A stretch of 18,845 nt of DNA, taken from NCBI GenBank assembly GCA_902493515.1, contig CABUPE010000039.1:1-18845 (forward strand). Reading direction: 5' to 3'. The notes under the pieces were generated by a model. It was not told the origin of the DNA, searched no databases, and worked only from the letters and a program-made list of their open reading frames with translations. Each line of letters starts with the position of its first letter. Within the stretch, counting starts at the first letter, position 1. The stretch comes from an uncultured Collinsella sp. (GTDB taxonomy: Bacteria; Actinomycetota; Coriobacteriia; Coriobacteriales; Coriobacteriaceae). This document shows, piece after piece, positions 15,705 through 18,845 of this stretch. The translations under genes and the position numbers were made by a program.

Positions 15705-15743
15705 CCCCACACCTTCCCCCACCCCGCCCCACCACTCCACCCA
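15705..15743 (-). promoter_or_regulatory. TGGG direct repeats upstream of mraZ, candidate MraZ boxes
   Basis: On the minus strand TGGG occurs four times, beginning at 15743, 15731, 15721 and 15709. The middle pair has the form TGGGG-N5-TGGGG with a 10-bp period, the spacing reported for E. coli MraZ sites (TGGGN repeats separated by 5 nt); the outer two are at 12 bp. The block ends 8 bp upstream of the -35 hexamer. MraZ binding is inferred from the repeat form and from the adjacent mraZ gene. Confidence 0.5.
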
Positions 15744-15779
15744 CCATATATTGCAAAACACCCCCGAGCATATGTTCGA

Positions 15780-15799
15780 AAACACAATATGTTGTGTTT
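15780..15799. repeat. AT-rich palindrome AAACACAA/TTGTGTTT
   Basis: A perfect 8-bp inverted repeat (15780-15787 and 15792-15799) with a 4-nt centre lies 83 bp upstream of the mraZ -35. The 20-bp symmetric form looks like a regulator operator. On the minus strand it is followed by TCGAAC, so the U-tract is poor and a terminator is less likely. Confidence 0.45.
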
Positions 15800-15804
15800 A
15801 CAGC

Positions 15805-15838
15805 AAAGGCGGGATGCCACCTGTGGCACCCCGCCTTT
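15805..15838 (-). terminator. 15-bp-stem hairpin, possible secondary terminator
   Basis: Arms 15805-15819 and 15824-15838 pair over 15 bp with a 4-nt loop. One position is a G-U wobble in the minus-strand RNA but an A-C mismatch on the plus strand, so the minus direction folds better. The stem is GC-rich with AAA and TTT at its ends, as in bidirectional terminators, but the U-tract is only TTT. It lies about 120 nt beyond the xerD terminator and could stop readthrough into the mraZ promoter. Confidence 0.45.
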
Positions 15839-15848
15839 CAACCTCAAC

Positions 15849-15867
15849 CTTCAAGTTGACCTTGAGG
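15849..15867. promoter_or_regulatory. MerR-family-like operator dyad
   Basis: CTTCAAGTTGACCTTGAGG (plus strand) pairs TCAAG with CTTGA around a 5-nt centre, with partly symmetric flanks. It resembles the SoxR-type box CCTCAAGTTAACTTGAGG but with one inserted base and two changes. No promoter with the 19-bp spacer typical of MerR-regulated promoters is evident around it. Low confidence. Confidence 0.2.
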
Positions 15868-15959
15868 CGATTTTTGCGTCCTTTTACATGGCGTTCACAT
15901 CGCCCCCAAACTCCCCCACCCAAGGCACGTGCGGCCCACCACCGCGACGACAAGTGGCG

Positions 15960-16029
15960 AAAAATGGGACGGGCCCCAGATTGCCCATGCGCGCGCAAAA
16001 GCACGCCGCAGCAATCTGGGGCCCGTCCC
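15960..16029 (-). terminator. Long intrinsic terminator of pyrG-xerD
   Basis: A perfect 19-bp inverted repeat (15966-15984 and 16011-16029, arm GGGACGGGCCCCAGATTGC) starts 33 nt after the xerD stop and is followed on the minus strand by ATTTTT. The 26-nt loop can itself fold into a smaller G/C hairpin with one bulge and one wobble, extending the structure. The stem is much longer than needed for termination, which suggests a dispersed repeat element used as terminator. Confidence 0.85.
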
Positions 16030-16062
16030 CAAATACCTATAAATATGCAGGCCAGCGATGTG

Positions 16063-17004
16063 TTAACGATGCGCCAGCGGATGCGCCGCCAGATAGACCT
16101 CGGTCAGTTGCGTGCGGTCGACATGCGTGTAGACCTGCGTGGTCGAAATATCGGCATGGCCCAAAATCTCCTGCAGCACACGCAGGTCGGCACCGCCCGC
16201 GAGCATGTGGGTGGCAAAGGAGTGGCGCAAGGTATGGGGATGGAGCCCCACCAGCCCCACCTGACGCCCATACCGCTCGCATATCGCATGCACGGCCTGG
16301 CGCGACAGGCGACGTCCGTTCTTATTTAAAAAGACCGCCGAGGTCTCGGTTCCGCGGGCATGGGCCGCCAAGCGAGAACGTCCCTCAGTTACATAGAGCA
16401 TCAGAGCTCGCGCCGCGCTTCCCACCAGCGGGGACAGGCGTTCCTTTGAGCCCTTACCGCGAACGAGTACAAAGCCATCGTCAATATGGATATCGCCCAC
16501 ATCGAGCCCCACCAACTCGCTCACACGCAAACCGCATCCGTAGAGCACTTCCAAGATGGCATGGTCGCGCAAGCCCATCTCGCCCTCGGGGAAGTCTTGA
16601 TCGAGCAGAGCCGAGACATCCTCCACCGATAGATACTCCGGCAAACGCTCAGCCTTTTTAGGCAGGCGCAACGCCGCCGTTGGATTTTGGGCTACAGCCC
16701 CATCGCGCACCAAAAAGGCATGCAGGCCCTTCACGGCTGCAAGCGCACGCTCCACCGAGGCATCGGAATAGCCCCCATCGCGACGGTCGGCGACAAAGCC
16801 CTCCACGACCTGACGAGTCACCTCTTCAAAAGACACAATACCCGCCCGCTCCAGATAGGCGCAGTACGTCGTCAGGTCACGACGATAGGCCGCAATCGTG
16901 TTGCGCGCCAAACCCCGCTCGACCGCGAGGTAATCGAGATACTCCCCCGCCGCCACGGCGAGCGACGAGGGAGTAGCTTCGGTATGTTCCTTATTCGCCG
17001 GCAC
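16063..17004 (-). CDS. xerD: Tyrosine site-specific recombinase XerD
   Basis: XerD-type recombinases resolve chromosome dimers at dif, at the division septum. The 313-aa protein (GTG start) has an N-terminal SAM-like core-binding domain (EYLDYLAVERGLARNTIAAY) and a catalytic domain. All active-site residues line up with E. coli XerD at identical spacing: Arg160 (GLRVSEL), Lys184 (GKGSKER), His257 and Arg260 (HTLRHSF), His283 (LGHADIS) and nucleophile Tyr292 (QVYTHV). The frame is open further upstream into pyrG, but that would be an unnatural extension. The GTG at 17004, 2 nt after the pyrG stop, gives normal length; it lacks a good Shine-Dalgarno, so translation is probably coupled to pyrG. 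XerC cannot be fully excluded. It may be the only such recombinase in the genome. Confidence 0.9.
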   Translation of the reverse strand: MPANKEHTEATPSSLAVAAGEYLDYLAVERGLARNTIAAYRRDLTTYCAYLERAGIVSFEEVTRQVVEGFVADRRDGGYSDASVERALAAVKGLHAFLVRDGAVAQNPTAALRLPKKAERLPEYLSVEDVSALLDQDFPEGEMGLRDHAILEVLYGCGLRVSELVGLDVGDIHIDDGFVLVRGKGSKERLSPLVGSAARALMLYVTEGRSRLAAHARGTETSAVFLNKNGRRLSRQAVHAICERYGRQVGLVGLHPHTLRHSFATHMLAGGADLRVLQEILGHADISTTQVYTHVDRTQLTEVYLAAHPLAHR

Positions 17005-17006
17005 CC

Positions 17007-18668
17007 TTAGTCCGTAGCGAGGTTCATGGGCGTCACCTGCAGACGGTCGACACCCTCGTGCTGGCCGATCGAAGCGCGTACGAACTCGCGGAACAGCGGC
17101 TGCGGGTTGGTCGGGCGGCTCTTGAACTCGGGATGAGCCTGGGTTGCCACATACCACGGATGCACGTCGCGCGGCAGCTCGACCATCTCGACCAGGCGCT
17201 CGTCAGGCGACAGACCCGAGATAACCAAACCGGCGTCCTCGAGCTGGTCGCGGAAGGCGTTGTTGAACTCAAAGCGGTGACGGTGACGCTCGTAGACGAG
17301 TTCCTCGCCATATGCCTCGCGAGCAAGGGTATCGGCGGCGAGCTTGCACGGATAGGCGCCCAGGCGCATGGTGCCGCCCTTCTCGGTCACGTCCTCCTGC
17401 GAGCTCATCAGATCGATGACACTATACGGGCCATCCGGATCGAACTCAGAGGAGCTGGCGCCGGCAAGGCCGACGACATTGCGCGCAAATTCGCACACGG
17501 CCACCTGCATACCCAGGCAAATGCCCAGATACGGAATCTTGTGCTCACGGGCAAACTCGGCCGCGAGGATCTTGCCCTCCAGGGCGCGCTTGCCAAAGCC
17601 GCCGGGGACCAGGATGCCCGAGGCGTCGCCCAGAACCTCGGAGACATTCTGCTCGTCGAGGCTCTCGCCGTCGACCAGCTGGACGTCCACATGGCGATCG
17701 TAGAAGACGCCCGCATGGTGCAGGGCCTCGATAACCGACAGGTACGCATCGGGCAGCTGCGTGTACTTGCCCACGACGGCGATCTTCACCTTGTCGGCGT
17801 GATGGTTGGCGTGATTCTGTTTGCGCAGGAACTCGTTCCACTCGCTCATGTCGCGCTCACGCGGGTCCAGACCCAGGCGCTCGCAAATGCGCAGGTCAAA
17901 GTCCTGCTCGGCAAGCAGCTGCGGAACATCGTAAATGCTCGCGCAGTCCTCGTTGGTAAAGACGCAATCGGTGTCGACGTCGCAGAAGCTTGCGATCTTT
18001 CCGCGGATAGCGTCATCGATATGGTGGTCGGAGCGCAGCACGATAATATCGGGCTGGATGCCAAAGCTGCGGAGCTCCTTGACGGAATGCTGTGTGGGCT
18101 TGGTCTTGACCTCGTGGGCGGCGGCGATATAGGGAACGAGCGACACGTGGATGTAGCAGACGTTCTCGGGGCCGGCCTCCTTGCGGTACTGACGGATGGC
18201 CTCGACAAACGGCTGGGACTCGATGTCGCCGATCGTGCCGCCCAGCTCGGTGATGACTACATCGGAGCCGGTCTGCTCCTCGATGCGGCGGAACTTGTCC
18301 TTAATGGCATTGGTGACGTGGGGAATCACCTGCACGGTACCGCCCAAAAAGTCGCCGCGACGCTCGCGGGCGATTAGGCTTTTGTAGATGGCACCGGTCG
18401 TAAAGTTGGAATCGCGGGTCAGGTTCTCATCAATAAAGCGCTCGTAATGACCCAGGTCCAGGTCGGACTCGTAACCATCCTCGGTAACGAAGACCTCACC
18501 ATGCTGGAACGGGCTCATGGTACCGGGGTCGACGTTCAGATACGGGTCGGCCTTTTGCATCGTTACCTTGTAGCCGCGCGACTTGAGCAGACGGCCCAGC
18601 GAGGCCGCGGTAATACCCTTGCCCAGAGACGAAACCACGCCGCCGGTCACGAACACATGCTTGGTCAT
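17007..18668 (-). CDS. pyrG: CTP synthase PyrG
   Basis: PyrG makes CTP from UTP, ATP and glutamine in the cytoplasm. The 553-aa protein is of standard length. The N-terminal synthetase domain begins MTKHVFVTGGVVSSLGKG with the nucleotide-binding loop, and includes HGEVFVTEDGYESDLDLGHYERF and ELGGTIGDIES (141-151). The C-terminal class I glutamine amidotransferase domain has the nucleophile Cys384 in LGICLGMQ and the His512/Glu514 pair in AHPEF. The ATG at 18668 matches the family start exactly; the ribosome site is a modest AGGT 8 nt upstream. A leader hairpin (18687-18718) lies just before it. xerD follows after 2 nt, so the two are almost certainly co-transcribed. Confidence 0.99.
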   Translation of the reverse strand: MTKHVFVTGGVVSSLGKGITAASLGRLLKSRGYKVTMQKADPYLNVDPGTMSPFQHGEVFVTEDGYESDLDLGHYERFIDENLTRDSNFTTGAIYKSLIARERRGDFLGGTVQVIPHVTNAIKDKFRRIEEQTGSDVVITELGGTIGDIESQPFVEAIRQYRKEAGPENVCYIHVSLVPYIAAAHEVKTKPTQHSVKELRSFGIQPDIIVLRSDHHIDDAIRGKIASFCDVDTDCVFTNEDCASIYDVPQLLAEQDFDLRICERLGLDPRERDMSEWNEFLRKQNHANHHADKVKIAVVGKYTQLPDAYLSVIEALHHAGVFYDRHVDVQLVDGESLDEQNVSEVLGDASGILVPGGFGKRALEGKILAAEFAREHKIPYLGICLGMQVAVCEFARNVVGLAGASSSEFDPDGPYSVIDLMSSQEDVTEKGGTMRLGAYPCKLAADTLAREAYGEELVYERHRHRFEFNNAFRDQLEDAGLVISGLSPDERLVEMVELPRDVHPWYVATQAHPEFKSRPTNPQPLFREFVRASIGQHEGVDRLQVTPMNLATD

Positions 18669-18794
18669 ATTGAGTTACCTGCGCTTCCCGTAGAAGTTGT
18701 CCATACACATCTTACGGGTCTTCATTGTAATACTCGCGACGCGCGCCGCACGCATTTTTTCTTACGCGCAATCGCATTTCTCCATCTCGAATCA
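18669..18794 (-). promoter_or_regulatory. pyrG leader and probable promoter region
   Basis: Between the upstream terminator and pyrG lie 126 bp. On the minus strand TACAAT (5/6 to the -10 consensus) ends about 57 nt before the pyrG ATG, without a convincing -35. Downstream of it a CCCGTA/TACGGG inverted repeat (18687-18692 and 18713-18718) can form a leader stem, extendable by two pairs across a bulge. The stem is not followed by a U-tract, so this does not look like the CTP-responsive attenuator of Bacillus pyrG. Promoter placement is tentative. Confidence 0.35.
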
Positions 18795-18819
18795 AAACCA
18801 CCCCTAAAAGGGGTGGTTT
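18795..18819. terminator. Symmetric (bidirectional) terminator upstream of pyrG
   Basis: A perfect 11-bp inverted repeat AAACCACCCCT/AGGGGTGGTTT (18795-18805 and 18809-18819) with a 3-nt AAA loop has A-rich and T-rich ends, as in bidirectional terminators. On the minus strand it is followed by T then GATT, giving a TTTT run. It probably ends the gene upstream of pyrG, beyond the window, and isolates the pyrG-xerD unit. Confidence 0.75.
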
Positions 18820-18845
18820 GCTCTTAGGGTATAACCCTTGGATTT

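Larger units (their letters stand above)
15601..16062. other. xerD-mraZ intergenic regulatory region (462 bp, no gene)
   Basis: This is the only stretch over 300 bases without a gene. In the direction of transcription it contains, in order: the xerD terminator (15960-16029), a TGGGG pair at 10-bp period (15904-15918), a SoxR/MerR-operator-like dyad (15849-15867), a 15-bp-stem hairpin (15805-15838), an AT-rich palindrome (15780-15799), a G-rich block with TGGG repeats (15705-15743), and the mraZ promoter with two matching GGGG/CCCC dyads. Open frames here lack ribosome sites and run antisense or out of frame into xerD or mraZ, so I call none as a gene. A small RNA between the two hairpins cannot be excluded. 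Confidence 0.6.

Noticed and set aside
15537..16661. 374-aa plus-strand frame covering the xerD-mraZ gap
   Set aside because: It crosses the 5' end of mraZ, the terminators and the end of xerD. The translation is Pro/Arg/His-rich low complexity without motif.
17005..17157. N-terminal extension of XerD into pyrG (364-aa form)
   Set aside because: It would overlap the pyrG coding end by about 150 bp and add Pro/Arg-rich sequence with no counterpart in XerD. The GTG at 17004 gives normal length.
17058..18377. 439-aa open frame on the plus strand opposite pyrG
   Set aside because: Antisense to the highly conserved pyrG gene; composition is that of a reverse-frame translation.
18741..18772. Possible plus-strand terminator (GC-rich run then TTTTTT) upstream of pyrG
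   Set aside because: The bases before the T-run do not form a convincing stem; only 3-4 bp arms with mismatches.

Overview
The window is one contiguous run of bacterial genes, all on the minus strand. Read in the direction of transcription (high to low coordinates) it is pyrG, xerD, mraZ, rsmH, an ftsL-like gene, ftsI, murF, mraY, murD, ftsW, murG, murC, murB, ftsQ and ftsZ. This is a near-complete division and cell wall (dcw) cluster preceded by a CTP synthase/recombinase pair. Base composition is high in GC. The absence of ftsA between ftsQ and ftsZ, the presence of mraZ, the long disordered tails on FtsQ/FtsI/FtsW, and the protein style suggest a high-GC Gram-positive of the Coriobacteriia, most likely Collinsella-like. 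The lineage is an inference from gene order and sequence character, not from a search.

Layout by region. 18669-18845 holds a strong symmetric terminator hairpin and the pyrG leader. 16063-18668 is pyrG-xerD, closed by a 19-bp-stem intrinsic terminator at about 15960-16029. 15601-16062 is the only gene-free stretch over 300 bases. It holds that terminator, a second hairpin, two dyads, G-rich TGGGG direct repeats (candidate MraZ boxes and a G-quadruplex motif) and a good sigma70-type promoter for mraZ. 112-15600 is the 13-gene dcw operon, mostly with gaps of 3-20 bp or overlaps. Larger gaps lie at rsmH/ftsL (90 bp), ftsI/murF (126 bp), murG/murC (97 bp) and ftsQ/ftsZ (199 bp), where internal promoters could sit. 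1-111 holds a clear intrinsic terminator after ftsZ and a second hairpin.

The genes work together. MurB, MurC, MurD and MurF build UDP-MurNAc-pentapeptide in the cytoplasm. MraY and MurG make lipid I and lipid II. The FtsW/FtsI pair polymerises and cross-links septal peptidoglycan. FtsQ and the FtsL-like protein are bitopic divisome regulators, and FtsZ forms the ring. MraZ and RsmH are the conserved regulator and 16S rRNA methyltransferase at the head of the cluster. murE, needed between MurD and MurF, is missing from its usual place between ftsI and murF.

I found no mobile element, CRISPR array, tRNA or rRNA, and no wholly new system. The main points of interest are the unusually dense regulatory architecture upstream of mraZ and the missing murE. 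Many long open frames on the plus strand are antisense shadows of the GC-rich genes.
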